Assembly (NCBI GenBank): GCA_039516895.1
Contig: CP154437.1
Location: 558,001-622,000, forward strand
Direction of reading: 5' to 3'
Origin: Campylobacter coli
Lineage (GTDB): Bacteria; Campylobacterota; Campylobacteria; Campylobacterales; Campylobacteraceae
Length of the DNA: 64,000 nt
Shown here: piece after piece, positions 31,644 to 40,885 of the stretch
How the letters are laid out: every line of letters starts with the position of its first letter
Numbering within the stretch: position 1 is the first letter of the stretch
Position numbers and translations under genes: made by a program
Notes under the pieces: model-generated
Seen by the model: only the letters and a program-made list of their open reading frames with translations
Told to the model about the DNA's origin: nothing
The model's database searches: none

Positions 31644-32200
31644 TATTTCTTAGAAAATTTAGCCAAATAAAACCAAATAATTCCAACCAATACGATTAAA
31701 AATAAAGGTGCGATATAAGGATAAGAGCTTAATTTGTTAAAAATTGCTTCTATAACAAAACCAAAAGCATAAGCGCTATATCCTAAAAGTACTGCCCAAA
31801 GCAAGCTAGCAAGAGTATTGATGATGAAAAATTTAATAAATTGATATTTTGCTATACCTGCAGCTATGGGGATAAAAGTTTTTAAGCCATAGACAAATTT
31901 TTGAGTTATAAGCAAAACGACTCCATGCTGTTTGGTTTTCATCATAGCAAGGGCAAGTTTTCGGCGATGATTTTTAAAATAAGGCATAATATCTTTTTTA
32001 TAGTATTTTCCAAGTATAAAAAGTAAGGTGGATCCTAGGGTATTGGCTACAAAAGCTATGCTTATACATAAAGTTAAGTCCATTTTTCCTTGAGAACTTA
32101 AAACTCCAGCAGCCAAAATACCTACCATTCCACCACCTAAAGAATAGAAAAATAAAACTATATAACCATATTTTAATAAGGTATCTATCATATCTTGCAT
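31643..32200 (-). CDS. DedA-family membrane protein
   Basis: The 185-residue inner-membrane protein has four to five helices and DedA/SNARE-associated domain features: FFYSLGGGMVGILAAGVLSSQG near the start, a positively charged loop, and KFVYGLKTFIPIAAGIAKYQFIKFFIINTLASLLWA. DedA proteins include undecaprenyl-phosphate and phospholipid flippases; the substrate here is not determined. It lies between comEC and rny on the minus strand with tight spacing. Confidence 0.85.
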   Translation of the reverse strand: MQDMIDTLLKYGYIVLFFYSLGGGMVGILAAGVLSSQGKMDLTLCISIAFVANTLGSTLLFILGKYYKKDIMPYFKNHRRKLALAMMKTKQHGVVLLITQKFVYGLKTFIPIAAGIAKYQFIKFFIINTLASLLWAVLLGYSAYAFGFVIEAIFNKLSSYPYIAPLFLIVLVGIIWFYLAKFSKK

Positions 32201-32209
32201 ACTGATCCC

Positions 32210-33763
32210 TTATTTAGCGTATTCTATGGCTCTTAGTTCGCGTATGACATTTACCTTGATTTCTCCAGGATATTGCATTTTTTCTTGAATTTCAGCGGCT
32301 ATTTCTTTGGCTAAAAGCACGCTTTCATCATCATTTACAAGTTTTGCATTTGCAATGACACGAATTTCTCTTCCTGCATTAATCGCATAAGCGTTTTTAA
32401 TACCCTCTTTGCTTTTGGCAATTTCTTCAAGTTCACTTACTCTTTTTAAGAAAGCTTCTAAAACTTCGCGTCTAGCACCCGGTCTTGCAGCGCTGAGCGT
32501 ATCGGCTGCGCAAACAGCTGCTGATTCTATGCTTGTAGCTTCTTCATGTCCATGGTGAGCATAAATAGCATTGATAACCACAGGATGCTCTTTATAGCGT
32601 TTGCAAAGCTCTGCTCCCAAATCCACATGAGAGCCTTCAAAATCATGTGTTAAAGCCTTGCCTATATCGTGTAAAATTCCCGCGCGTCGTGCTAAATTTT
32701 CATCCCCTCCACACTCAGCAGCGATGATTCCTGCTAAATGAGCTACTTCTAAAGAATGTGCTAAAGCATTTTGTCCATAGCTTGCGCGGTATTTAAGCTT
32801 TCCTATAAGTTTAGTGATTTCTGGGTGGACCTTAGAAAGTCCTAGGTCCATCAGTATAGTTTCACCTTCTTCTAAAATAGCATTATCAAATTCTTTACAT
32901 ACTTTTTCATGAATTTCTTCTATGCGCGCAGGTTGAATTCTTCCATCTTCTACCAAAAGTTCAATCACTTTAGTAGCAATAGCACGGCGATAAAGATTAA
33001 AACAACTTACTATAATAGCTCCAGGTGTATCATCAATGATGATATCTACTCCTAAAACCATTTCTAAAGTTTTAACATTGCGTCCTTCTTTGCCTATAAT
33101 GCGCCCTTTTAACTCATCGTTTTTGATATTAACAACATTAATAAGTCTTTCAGCAGCGAATTCTCCTGCAAAACGAGAGGTTGCTTGTGCTATGATATAA
33201 TTTGCCCTTCTTTTAGCCTCATTTCTAGCTTCCTCCTCGTATCTCCTAACAATATGGGCAATTTCATTGCGTGAGTTTTCTTCTACTTTTTCAAGAATGA
33301 TATTTTTTGCTTCATCTTGAGTGAGCCCTGCTGAATGTTCTAAAATATTTAAAACATCATTGAGTTTTTCTTGGTATTGATTTTTGAGTTTGTCAGCATC
33401 TGATTGTAAATCAAGCATTTGTTTTTTGGAGCGTAGTAATTCTTCTTGATTCTCTTTTAAGCTTTCTTCTTGAAGTTGAAGTTTTTGTTCTTTTTTGGAT
33501 AATTCATCGAATTTTTGATTGAATTCTTTTTGAATTTTGTGAGTTTTATCCTCATATTTTTTTTTCACTTCGAGTTCGGCATTAAGGATTGAATTTTTGG
33601 CATCTTTTAAAATCAATTCGGCTTCATATTCTATGGCTTTTGCCTTCGCTTTTGCTTGCTCGACAAAAATTTCATATTTGGCATCATTGATTTTTTTTGC
33701 AACTAAATATCCTATTCCAAGACCGACTATAGCGGTTATAAGTGCGATAAGTGATTCTATCAT
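32210..33763 (-). CDS. rny: Ribonuclease Y
   Basis: RNase Y is a membrane-anchored endoribonuclease that starts mRNA decay. The 517-residue protein has one N-terminal membrane helix, a long Lys/Glu coiled coil (~25-190), a KH RNA-binding domain (GRIIGKEGRNVKTLEMVLGV, ~215) and an HD metal-phosphohydrolase domain (RAGILHDIGKALTHD, ~365). The frame is open to 33826, but the conserved opening MIESLIALITAIVGLGIGY starts at 33763. Its first 80 bp overlap the end of the cyclo-ligase gene in another frame. Confidence 0.95.
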   Translation of the reverse strand: MIESLIALITAIVGLGIGYLVAKKINDAKYEIFVEQAKAKAKAIEYEAELILKDAKNSILNAELEVKKKYEDKTHKIQKEFNQKFDELSKKEQKLQLQEESLKENQEELLRSKKQMLDLQSDADKLKNQYQEKLNDVLNILEHSAGLTQDEAKNIILEKVEENSRNEIAHIVRRYEEEARNEAKRRANYIIAQATSRFAGEFAAERLINVVNIKNDELKGRIIGKEGRNVKTLEMVLGVDIIIDDTPGAIIVSCFNLYRRAIATKVIELLVEDGRIQPARIEEIHEKVCKEFDNAILEEGETILMDLGLSKVHPEITKLIGKLKYRASYGQNALAHSLEVAHLAGIIAAECGGDENLARRAGILHDIGKALTHDFEGSHVDLGAELCKRYKEHPVVINAIYAHHGHEEATSIESAAVCAADTLSAARPGARREVLEAFLKRVSELEEIAKSKEGIKNAYAINAGREIRVIANAKLVNDDESVLLAKEIAAEIQEKMQYPGEIKVNVIRELRAIEYAK

Positions 33764-34310
33764 ATTTGTTGTCTTTCTTGTAATATTTTTTATAAGGGTT
33801 GATATAAAATTCACCCGCAATATCATGCTCTTGGGTTAATTTTTTTTCACTTATAGCATTGATACTTTGAGTAAAAATTACAAGAGGTTTATAGTTTAAA
33901 TTTTCAAAAAATCTATCATAAAAACCTTGCCCATGTCCTATTCTTTTTAACTCTCTATCTACTCCTATAACCGGAATGATAGCTATATCAATTTTAGTTT
34001 TCAAAAAGGAGTCCATGGGTTCTAATACCCCAAACCTTTTTTTAACAAAAGGTAATCTTAATTTTACAATTTTTAAACTTTTATCTTGCATAAATGGGAC
34101 AAAAAGTTTATGATTTTTACTAAAAATATGTCTAAATTTGAGTAAATTTGGCTCATACCCCAGAGGAATAAAAATAAGAATATTTTTTGCTTTTGTTTTT
34201 TTAATCAAGTTAAAACATTCCTTAAATACTATAAAATCTTGTTTAAATTTAAGTTTTTTGTGTTGTGCGAGGCGGTTTTTTTGCAGAGTCCTAAAAGATG
34301 TTTTTTGCAT
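33684..34310 (-). CDS. 5-formyltetrahydrofolate cyclo-ligase family protein
   Basis: The enzyme converts 5-formyl-THF to 5,10-methenyl-THF using ATP. The 208-residue protein has the family opening KTSFRTLQKNRLAQ, an IPLGYEPNLL segment and the substrate/ATP motif IIPVIGVDRELKRIGHGQGFYDRFF. The usual C-terminal end is near EHDIAGEFYINP. About 30 further Tyr/Arg/Lys-rich residues are read through the start of rny in a different frame. The tail may be dispensable. Confidence 0.88.
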   Translation of the reverse strand: MQKTSFRTLQKNRLAQHKKLKFKQDFIVFKECFNLIKKTKAKNILIFIPLGYEPNLLKFRHIFSKNHKLFVPFMQDKSLKIVKLRLPFVKKRFGVLEPMDSFLKTKIDIAIIPVIGVDRELKRIGHGQGFYDRFFENLNYKPLVIFTQSINAISEKKLTQEHDIAGEFYINPYKKYYKKDNKYDRITYRTYNRYSRSWNRIFSCKKNQ

Positions 34311-34389
34311 CGTGTGCCTTTTTAAAAATTATTATCTTAACTATGATATAATTTTAACATTTTTTACAAAGATACAAGGAAAATATAGA

Positions 34390-34947
34390 ATGAAAATTAA
34401 AAAAGTATTTACACTAGCTATACTCTTGAGTTTTTTTGTTGCATGTAGTAATGATAAAGAAAAAGATCAAAGCGATATGAATGCAAGCGTTCAATCAAGC
34501 TTAAGCCAAAGTGATAGCTTGAGATTTAATCTCAATTTAATAGACGGAAATTCAGTTTTTGTAAAAAAAGACAATGAAAATTTAAATTTTGCCGATGGGG
34601 ATAAGGCGACTTTATTTGTGTTTTTTACCACTTGGTGCTCTCCTTGCATTGCAGAAATTCCTCATCTTAACAAGCTTCAGGAAAAATATGAAGAGCAGTT
34701 TAATATAGTAGGCGTTTTGCTTGAAGATAAGAGTGATGAGGAGCTTAAGGCTTTTGTTGAAGAAAATCAAATTTTATATAAAATAGCCAATGGTGAAAAT
34801 AATTATCTTTTGGCTAAAATTTTAGGCGGAGTAAATGGAATTCCTACTATGTTTTTATATGATAAAAATTCCCAGCTTGTCAATCAATATCTAGGATTGA
34901 TTCCAGAAGAAATGTTGGAAATTGATATACAAAAGGCGATACTTTAA
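34390..34947 (+). CDS. TlpA-like thioredoxin-fold lipoprotein
   Basis: The 185-residue precursor has a lipoprotein signal with lipobox SFFVAC, so it is membrane-anchored in the periplasm. It has a TlpA-type thioredoxin domain with active site TTWCSPCIAEIP and the cis-Pro segment VNGIPTMFLYD. It probably reduces or isomerises periplasmic disulphides. The frame is open upstream to 34138, but the ATG at 34390 starts the signal peptide and follows CAAGGAAAATATAG. The stop overlaps the ftsY start by one base. Confidence 0.9.
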   Translation: MKIKKVFTLAILLSFFVACSNDKEKDQSDMNASVQSSLSQSDSLRFNLNLIDGNSVFVKKDNENLNFADGDKATLFVFFTTWCSPCIAEIPHLNKLQEKYEEQFNIVGVLLEDKSDEELKAFVEENQILYKIANGENNYLLAKILGGVNGIPTMFLYDKNSQLVNQYLGLIPEEMLEIDIQKAIL

Positions 34948-35813
34948 TGTTTAATTTTTTTAAAAAAGGACTTGCAAAAACACTTGAAAGTATAGTGGGT
35001 GTTAAAGGTGAAAATAAAAAAATCACCAAAGATTTACTAGAGGAAATTTTACTTGAAGCAGATGTAGCATATGAGATTGTAGAAGAAATTATTTATTATT
35101 TGCCACCTAGTGATGAGGTTAAGAAAGAAGATTTAAAGCGTGTAATGGGTTCTTATTTTCTTTATGAAAATAAAGAATTCCTAGATGAAAAACCCTTTGT
35201 AGAACTTATTTTAGGAGTAAATGGTGCAGGCAAAACCACAAGCATAGCTAAGCTTGCTAATTTATACAAAAGCCAAGGTCAAAAAGTGATTTTAGGCGCT
35301 TGTGATACTTTTAGGGCAGGGGCGATAGAACAATTAAGGCTTTGGTCTGAAAAAGTAGGGGTGGATATAGTTTTAACTCAACAAGGTCATGACCCTTCGG
35401 CAGTCGCTTTTGATACTATTAGCAAGGCTAGAGCTAAGGATTTTGATAGAGTTATCATTGACACAGCAGGTCGTTTGCAAAATCAAAAAAATTTAGCCAA
35501 CGAACTAGAAAAAATCGTTAGAATTTCAGCTAAAGCTATGCCTAATGCCCCGCATAGAAAAATTTTAGTACTTGATGGCACTCAAGGTAATGCCGGCATT
35601 TTACAAGCTAAAGCTTTTAATGAGCTTGTTCAGCTTGATGGAGTTATTATTACTAAACTTGATGGCACAGCAAAAGGTGGAGCGCTTTTTAGTATAGCGC
35701 GTGAATTAGAACTTCCTATTTTGTATATAGGGGTGGGTGAAAAAATGCAAGATTTGATAGAATTTAATGCACAAAATTTCTTAGACACACTCTTAGAGGG
35801 TGTTTTTGATTAA
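34947..35813 (+). CDS. ftsY: Signal recognition particle receptor FtsY
   Basis: FtsY is the membrane-associated GTPase that receives ribosome-SRP complexes for co-translational insertion. The 288-residue protein has a short N-terminal region and the NG domain: P-loop GVNGAGKTTSIAKLA, DTFRAGAIEQL, DTAGRLQNQKNL, TKLDGTAKGGALF and a C-terminal GVGEKMQDLIEFN. It lacks the long acidic A domain of E. coli FtsY. It overlaps the convergent cobW-like gene by 4 bp. Confidence 0.97.
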   Translation: MFNFFKKGLAKTLESIVGVKGENKKITKDLLEEILLEADVAYEIVEEIIYYLPPSDEVKKEDLKRVMGSYFLYENKEFLDEKPFVELILGVNGAGKTTSIAKLANLYKSQGQKVILGACDTFRAGAIEQLRLWSEKVGVDIVLTQQGHDPSAVAFDTISKARAKDFDRVIIDTAGRLQNQKNLANELEKIVRISAKAMPNAPHRKILVLDGTQGNAGILQAKAFNELVQLDGVIITKLDGTAKGGALFSIARELELPILYIGVGEKMQDLIEFNAQNFLDTLLEGVFD

Positions 35814-36754
35814 TTTAATTGCTCGAGTTTTAAAAAATTTTCTAAAGATTCTTTAATCTTGTCTAATTTTAAATTTTTTGCTATAAATACTAACTGCGAA
35901 GGATGGTTTAGGCTCGAAATTTTAGTATGCGTAGGATGATAAATCAGATGTCCTACTCCATTAATGTTGGTTAGATAAGATTCCTCTGTATTGATAAGTC
36001 CTTTTACTCTTAGAATTTTTGATCCGTGTTCATGCAAAAGCATGCTAAGCCAAATGCTAAAAATATTCCAATTTATAGCCTTGTCAAAAATAAGAGTTAT
36101 GGAACTTATATCATCTTTATGACTTTTTATTTCTATATTTTTAATTTCTTTTTGAATTTTATGATGGCTAGAAAGCATATCGAAATTAAAATTTTCTTTG
36201 CTTATGATTTGTATATTGGGATATAAAGTGTTTATCTTTTCCTCTAAGCTTTGGGTATTGGGATTAAGATCTTTTTTTGTAAGTATTAAAAAATCAGAGC
36301 TTAATACTTGATTGCAAGCTTCTTCATTTTGTAAGTGATTAAGTCCTTCAAAAGCATCAATGCAAGTGATAATATTGGCTAATTCAAAATGGTTAGCTAA
36401 AAACACATCGCTTTGAAAAGTGAAAATGATAGGTGCAGGATTTGCTAAGCCTGAGGTTTCTAATATAACTCTTTGAGGTCTTTTACCCTTGTTTTCAAAA
36501 CTGTCAAGTAATTCTTTAAATTTCTTTTGCAAATCTTCTCTTTTATTGCAGCAAGCACAACCTGCATTTAAAAATAAAGTTTGTTCCTCGATAAAATCTG
36601 TTTGTATAAGTTTATGATCTAGGGAAACCTCTCCTAGTTCGTTGATTACAAGAGCAATATCATTCAGGGTTTGATTGCTTAATATTTCTTTTAAAAAGGT
36701 TGTTTTTCCACTTCCTAAAAAACCGGTAACAACATGAACGGGAATTTTAGCCAT
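35810..36754 (-). CDS. COG0523/CobW-family GTPase, probable metallochaperone
   Basis: The 314-residue G3E GTPase has Walker A GFLGSGKTT at residues 11-19, the metal-binding motif GCACC (C66, C68, C69) and a G4-like LTKKDLN segment. A CobW C-terminal domain lies at ~215-310. Family members load zinc, cobalt or other metals into client enzymes. Its 8-bp overlap with a small CxxC protein gene, and nearness to a hydrolase of a usually metal-dependent fold, suggest the client is the CE4 enzyme (inference). In the C. jejuni gene order I know, ftsY is directly followed by radA, so this cluster looks accessory. Confidence 0.85.
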   Translation of the reverse strand: MAKIPVHVVTGFLGSGKTTFLKEILSNQTLNDIALVINELGEVSLDHKLIQTDFIEEQTLFLNAGCACCNKREDLQKKFKELLDSFENKGKRPQRVILETSGLANPAPIIFTFQSDVFLANHFELANIITCIDAFEGLNHLQNEEACNQVLSSDFLILTKKDLNPNTQSLEEKINTLYPNIQIISKENFNFDMLSSHHKIQKEIKNIEIKSHKDDISSITLIFDKAINWNIFSIWLSMLLHEHGSKILRVKGLINTEESYLTNINGVGHLIYHPTHTKISSLNHPSQLVFIAKNLKLDKIKESLENFLKLEQLN

Positions 36755-37082
36755 GTTTAGCTCTTAAAAAATGAAGTAGATTTTCATCCAACACATCGAA
36801 TGATTTTTTTTCAAGCTCGCTAGCTTTAATCCATAAATCGCCTAAATCATTAACGATAATATCGCGACCTTTTTTATTGCTTAATATGTATTTTGAATTT
36901 TGCCATTCTTTAAGTTTTAATCCATAAAATTCTAAAATTTCATTTAAAATTTTGACTTTTTTAAGCCTTATTTTTAATCTTTCTTTTTGTTCTTCACCTA
37001 CACTAAGTTCGTGTTTTTCTTCTTTAAAATTTAACTCGCTCCAATGCAAAGTACTTATCATTTCGCCACATAAAATACACAT
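36747..37082 (-). CDS. Small CxxC protein of the CobW cluster
   Basis: This 111-residue protein has unknown function. It opens with a metal-site-like MCILCGEM (C2, C5) followed by HWSE, then a basic helical region and a helical end. No membrane segment is present. The 8-bp overlap with the CobW-like gene implies coupled translation, so it may be a metal-handling partner of that GTPase. A stem-loop separates it from the upstream deacetylase gene. Confidence 0.7.
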   Translation of the reverse strand: MCILCGEMISTLHWSELNFKEEKHELSVGEEQKERLKIRLKKVKILNEILEFYGLKLKEWQNSKYILSNKKGRDIIVNDLGDLWIKASELEKKSFDVLDENLLHFLRAKHG

Positions 37083-37101
37083 TTTTATCCTTTTGAATTC
37101 A

Positions 37102-37118
37102 CAAGGCTAAAAGCCTTG
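37102..37118 (-). terminator. Stem-loop between CE4 hydrolase and CxxC gene
   Basis: A 7-bp perfect stem CAAGGCT / AGCCTTG with an AAA loop is flanked by an extra AATT pairing. No T-run follows on the minus strand, so it may be an mRNA-processing or attenuating hairpin rather than a full terminator. Confidence 0.4.
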
Positions 37119-37123
37119 CGAAT

Positions 37124-38005
37124 TTATTTTTTTCTTGGAAAGCGTTTTGAAAAATCATCCGCCATATCGTTTAAATTTACCCATTTTACACCTTCGTGTT
37201 TGTTGATATGTTCAATAATTCTTTCATGCATGAGTAAAACTTGAGGTCTAGCACTTACATCAGGATGTATAGTCATAGGAAAAATAGCATAATCCATTTC
37301 TCTATAAACCCAATCAAACTGATCTATCCACATTTGACCTATATCTCTTGGGGAAACAAAACCAAAGCTATTTGGAGATTTTTTTATAAACATCATAGGA
37401 GGAAGATCGTCTAAATACCAATTTGCAGGAATTTCAATCAAATCTGTTTCTTGTCCGCGTACCAAAGGCTTCATCCATTCTTTGGCATCTTTACTATAAT
37501 CAATTTTAGTCCATTTGTCTCCAACACGCACATAATAAGGTGTGAAGTCATTATGCATTAAAGAATGGTCGTATTTAATGCCGTGTTTAAGCAAGAGCTC
37601 ATTGGTGATATTTGAAAATTCCCACCAAGGTGCTACATATCCACTTGGTTTTTTTCCGCTGATTTTTTCTATAAGTTCTATACTTTTAAGTAAAACATCT
37701 TCTTCTTGTTTAGCACTCATTGCAATAGGATTTTCATGTGAATATCCATGGGCACCTATTTCATGTCCTGCATCCACTATCATTTTCATTTGTTCAGGAA
37801 AGGTTTCTATGGAATGTCCTGGAGCAAACCAAGTTGCAGGAATATTATATTTTTTAAAGAGTTTTAAAAGCCTAGGAATACCAACTTCACCAGCAAAAAG
37901 ACCTCTTGAAATATCATCAGGAGAATCCTCACCGCCATAGCTTCCTAGCCATCCTGCTACCGCATCAATATCCACGCCATAAGCAACTAGAATTTCTTTT
38001 GCCAT
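37124..38005 (-). CDS. CE4/PuuE-type hydrolase (PgdA-like; possible cyclic-imide hydrolase)
   Basis: The 293-residue NodB-fold protein opens [20 protein letters not shown] and continues with a [20 protein letters not shown] block. It carries [13 protein letters not shown] with metal-type H86 and H90, and candidate D12/D14. It looks closely like H. pylori HP0310, called PgdA (peptidoglycan deacetylase), and like cyclic-imide hydrolases and PuuE-type allantoinases, which share this opening block. No signal peptide is present, so it is cytoplasmic, which fits small-molecule imide hydrolysis better than peptidoglycan deacetylation. The nitrilase-type gene ends 2 bp upstream. Confidence 0.8.
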   Translation of the reverse strand: MAKEILVAYGVDIDAVAGWLGSYGGEDSPDDISRGLFAGEVGIPRLLKLFKKYNIPATWFAPGHSIETFPEQMKMIVDAGHEIGAHGYSHENPIAMSAKQEEDVLLKSIELIEKISGKKPSGYVAPWWEFSNITNELLLKHGIKYDHSLMHNDFTPYYVRVGDKWTKIDYSKDAKEWMKPLVRGQETDLIEIPANWYLDDLPPMMFIKKSPNSFGFVSPRDIGQMWIDQFDWVYREMDYAIFPMTIHPDVSARPQVLLMHERIIEHINKHEGVKWVNLNDMADDFSKRFPRKK

Positions 38006-38007
38006 TT

Positions 38008-38859
38008 TTACTCCTTTGTATTAAGATGGATGTTTGTTAATATTTCTTGATTTAATTTGAGATTTAAATCTTTAAGATAAGGTAAATTTTTTCTTTGAAT
38101 TTGAACTTCTTCAAGATCAAGTTCAGCTATGATAAAACCTTCTTCTTCTAAGATTTCTTTTAAAATTTCTCCTTTAGGATTGATAATTTTTGATTTTCCA
38201 GCAAAGGTTAAAGTTTCATTATTTATCTTAGAAATTTCACTTCCAGATCGGTTAGCAGCTAAGACAAAAACACCATTTTCTAAAGCTCTAGCCCTACTTG
38301 CTAAATCCCAAACATAAGTCCTTGCTTTACCAAAAGCTGAAGGAAAACAAATGATTTCAGCTCCTTGAAGTGCTAAAAATCTAGATCCTTCGCTAAAGCC
38401 TATTTCATAACAAATTTGCAAACCTAATTTGAGTTTAAAATTTTCAAATTCTAGTTCAAAAATAGGATATTTATCTCCTCTTGCAAATCTTTCTTTTTCA
38501 TTACCCCAAAGATAAATTTTTCTATAAACACCTAAAAGACCTTTGTGACTAATGATGTAAGCGCTATCATAAAGTTGGGTATCTTTTTCTATAGAGCATG
38601 CTACGATATAAGCTTGATAGTTTTTAGCTAATTTTTGTAATGCATCAAGATTAGGATGTGCTTGATGTAAATTTAAGCTAAATTTTTCATCTTGATCTTC
38701 TACGCAATAAGCACTATCGTAAAGTTCAGGCAAAACTATCAGTCTAGCACCTTGCTCCAATGCAAGATGGGCAAGTTTTAAGGCTTTATCGAGATTGTTT
38801 TGAACCTCGTAAGATTTTGGAGCAAATTGGATTAGGGCGACTTTTAGTAATTTTTGCAT
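38008..38859 (-). CDS. Nitrilase-superfamily carbon-nitrogen hydrolase
   Basis: The 283-residue amidase has the Glu-Lys-Cys catalytic triad: E45 ([10 protein letters not shown]), K114 (VYRKIYLWG) and C150 ([11 protein letters not shown]). Relatives include omega-amidases, N-carbamoyl amidohydrolases and beta-ureidopropionase. It is the first gene of a minus-strand run and ends 2 bp before the CE4 hydrolase, suggesting consecutive steps: ring opening, then removal of the amide or carbamoyl group (inference). The exact substrate is unknown. Confidence 0.85.
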   Translation of the reverse strand: MQKLLKVALIQFAPKSYEVQNNLDKALKLAHLALEQGARLIVLPELYDSAYCVEDQDEKFSLNLHQAHPNLDALQKLAKNYQAYIVACSIEKDTQLYDSAYIISHKGLLGVYRKIYLWGNEKERFARGDKYPIFELEFENFKLKLGLQICYEIGFSEGSRFLALQGAEIICFPSAFGKARTYVWDLASRARALENGVFVLAANRSGSEISKINNETLTFAGKSKIINPKGEILKEILEEEGFIIAELDLEEVQIQRKNLPYLKDLNLKLNQEILTNIHLNTKE

Positions 38860-38946
38860 GCTCTAGCCTTTTTTATTTTATTTAATTATAATCATATAAA
38901 ACTTAATTTTATTTGACTTTTTGTTAAATTTTAATTTAATTTTGGT

Positions 38947-38952
38947 TATAAT
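38947..38952 (+). promoter_or_regulatory. -10 box of radA
   Basis: TATAAT with the Campylobacter-type GT prefix lies 40 bp before the radA start, after a long AT-rich stretch. Confidence 0.6.
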
Positions 38953-38992
38953 GTGAAAAATTATTGCAATAAATATTCTTTAAAGAAGTATC

Positions 38993-40333
38993 ATGGCTAA
39001 AAATAAAATTCTTTTTGAATGCCAAGCTTGCGGAAATCAGCAAAGCAAATGGCTTGGAAAATGTCCTGAGTGTGGTTCTTGGGATAGTTTTATAGAATTA
39101 AAATCTGAACAAATTAAAGTTTTAAAAGAAATCGCACAAGCAAGCACAAGGGCAAGCGAGGCTATCTGTATAGAAGATGTAGAACTTGAGCATTTTTCAA
39201 GATGTAGTACTGATGATGATGAGCTGGATTTGGTTTTAGGCGGAGGGCTTGTTGAGGGTTCTTTGGTGCTCATAGGTGGTAGTCCTGGAGTAGGTAAATC
39301 TACACTTTTGCTAAAGATTGCTTCTAATTTGGCTAAAAAAAATAAAAAAGTTCTTTATGTAAGCGGAGAAGAAAGCAAAGCGCAAATCAAATTAAGAGCG
39401 GATCGACTTGAGGCTAATACTCCTAATTTATTTTTACTTACAGAACTTTGTCTTGAAAATATTTTGGAAGAATTGCATAAGAAAGATTATGAAATTCTGA
39501 TTATTGATTCCATACAAACTTTATATTCAAACAAAATTGCTTCAGCGGCTGGAAGTATCACTCAAGTGCGTGAGATCACTTTTGAACTTATGCGAGTAAG
39601 CAAAACTTATAATATCAGCACTTTTATAATAGGGCATATTACCAAAGAAGGAGCCATAGCAGGTCCTAGGGTTTTAGAACATATGGTTGATGTGGTGCTT
39701 TATTTTGAAGGGGATGCAACTAAAGAAATTAGACTTTTAAGGGGTTTTAAAAATCGCTTTGGTGGCACAAGTGAGGTGGGAATTTTTGAAATGACTCCTA
39801 AAGGTTTGATCAGTGCAAAAGATTTAGCCAATCGTTTTTTTACACGAGGTAAGGCTACTTCAGGCAGTGCTTTAGGTGTTGTAATGGAGGGTTCTCGTGC
39901 TTTGGTTTTAGAAGTGCAAGCTTTAGTTTGTGAGAGTTCTTATCCTAAACGCAGTGCCACAGGCTATGAAAAAAATCGCCTTGACATGCTTTTAGCTTTA
40001 CTTGAAAGAAAATTAGAAATTCCACTTGGACATTATGATGTCTTTATAAATATTAGTGGTGGAGTAAGAGTGAATGAAACTGCGGCTGATTTGGCTGTGG
40101 TTGCGGCTATTATTTCTAGTTTTAAAAATCGTCCTTTGAGTAAGGATTGTGTTTTTATAGGGGAATTGAGTTTAAATGGAGAAATAAGAGAAGTTTTTAG
40201 TCTTGATACTCGTTTAAAAGAAGCCAAAATGCAAAAATTTAAAAATGCTATCATTCCATCTAAACCTTTAGAAGATGTAGGACTTAAATGCTTTGTAGCC
40301 AAAGAGCTTGCCCAAGTTTTAGAATGGATGTGA
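38993..40333 (+). CDS. radA: DNA repair protein RadA
   Basis: RadA is a RecA-like ATPase/helicase that drives branch migration in recombination repair and transformation. The 446-residue protein has an N-terminal zinc finger (CQACGNQQSKWLGKCPEC), Walker A GGSPGVGKSTL near residue 95, the KNRFG motif (GFKNRFGGTSEVG) and a C-terminal Lon-protease-like domain. It is flanked by accessory blocks on both sides, whereas I recall radA directly between ftsY and atpB in reference C. jejuni. Confidence 0.97.
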   Translation: MAKNKILFECQACGNQQSKWLGKCPECGSWDSFIELKSEQIKVLKEIAQASTRASEAICIEDVELEHFSRCSTDDDELDLVLGGGLVEGSLVLIGGSPGVGKSTLLLKIASNLAKKNKKVLYVSGEESKAQIKLRADRLEANTPNLFLLTELCLENILEELHKKDYEILIIDSIQTLYSNKIASAAGSITQVREITFELMRVSKTYNISTFIIGHITKEGAIAGPRVLEHMVDVVLYFEGDATKEIRLLRGFKNRFGGTSEVGIFEMTPKGLISAKDLANRFFTRGKATSGSALGVVMEGSRALVLEVQALVCESSYPKRSATGYEKNRLDMLLALLERKLEIPLGHYDVFINISGGVRVNETAADLAVVAAIISSFKNRPLSKDCVFIGELSLNGEIREVFSLDTRLKEAKMQKFKNAIIPSKPLEDVGLKCFVAKELAQVLEWM

Positions 40334-40459
40334 TGCTATTTTGCAAGTAAACTAGCCACTATCATCTAGCAAGGGTGTATATGGGTTAAATAAAGGCAAA
40401 AAGATAAAAAACATTGAGTGATACTTAAATATATTTACCTTTTAAACTAAGGAGTAAAT

Positions 40460-40885
40460 TTGCAAATTCCTATTTATTCTAAACTCAAAGCAAAACTAGA
40501 AAGCAAAGGAATAGACAATATATCAAGCGGACAAATTGCTTGGTTTGTGTGTAGCGTGGGTATTTTTATCATTCCTATGATGTATCTTTATATTAGCAAC
40601 AATTACAATCAATTTATTATTTTGTTTTTTATGATATTTATTTTTATATTAAATATGCTTTATACTAAAAATTTTTTTGCATTATTATTACTTGTAATAT
40701 TGATATTTATATATATGAAATATCATGAGTTTATCTATAATTTTAAAATTTTATTTTTTATTTTTGCACCTATAATTCTTATCTTTTTAAGGGCTTGGAG
40801 AATTCTAATAACTTTTTTATGCGGATATATTTTTTTAGTGGCTATGGTATATATATTTGAGTTATTAGGAGGATTTTATAAATGA
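40460..40885 (+). CDS. Membrane protein, island copy 1
   Basis: The function of this 141-residue protein is unknown. Its first 28 residues (MQIPIYSKLKAK..., ending GQIAW) are identical to those of the gene at 41102. The rest is four or so very hydrophobic Ile/Phe/Leu-rich helices unlike the other copy. The start is TTG behind AAGGAGTAAA. Its stop overlaps the ATG of a truncated toxin-like gene (ATGA), so the two are translationally coupled. The constant head with variable membrane tail suggests a shared targeting or adaptor segment (inference). Base composition is lower in GC than radA. Confidence 0.65.
   Translation: MQIPIYSKLKAKLESKGIDNISSGQIAWFVCSVGIFIIPMMYLYISNNYNQFIILFFMIFIFILNMLYTKNFFALLLLVILIFIYMKYHEFIYNFKILFFIFAPIILIFLRAWRILITFLCGYIFLVAMVYIFELLGGFYK

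Noticed and set aside
35810..38859. Cobalamin biosynthesis locus
   Set aside because: The CobW-like gene is a COG0523 GTPase with no other cob genes nearby, and MetE here is the B12-independent enzyme.
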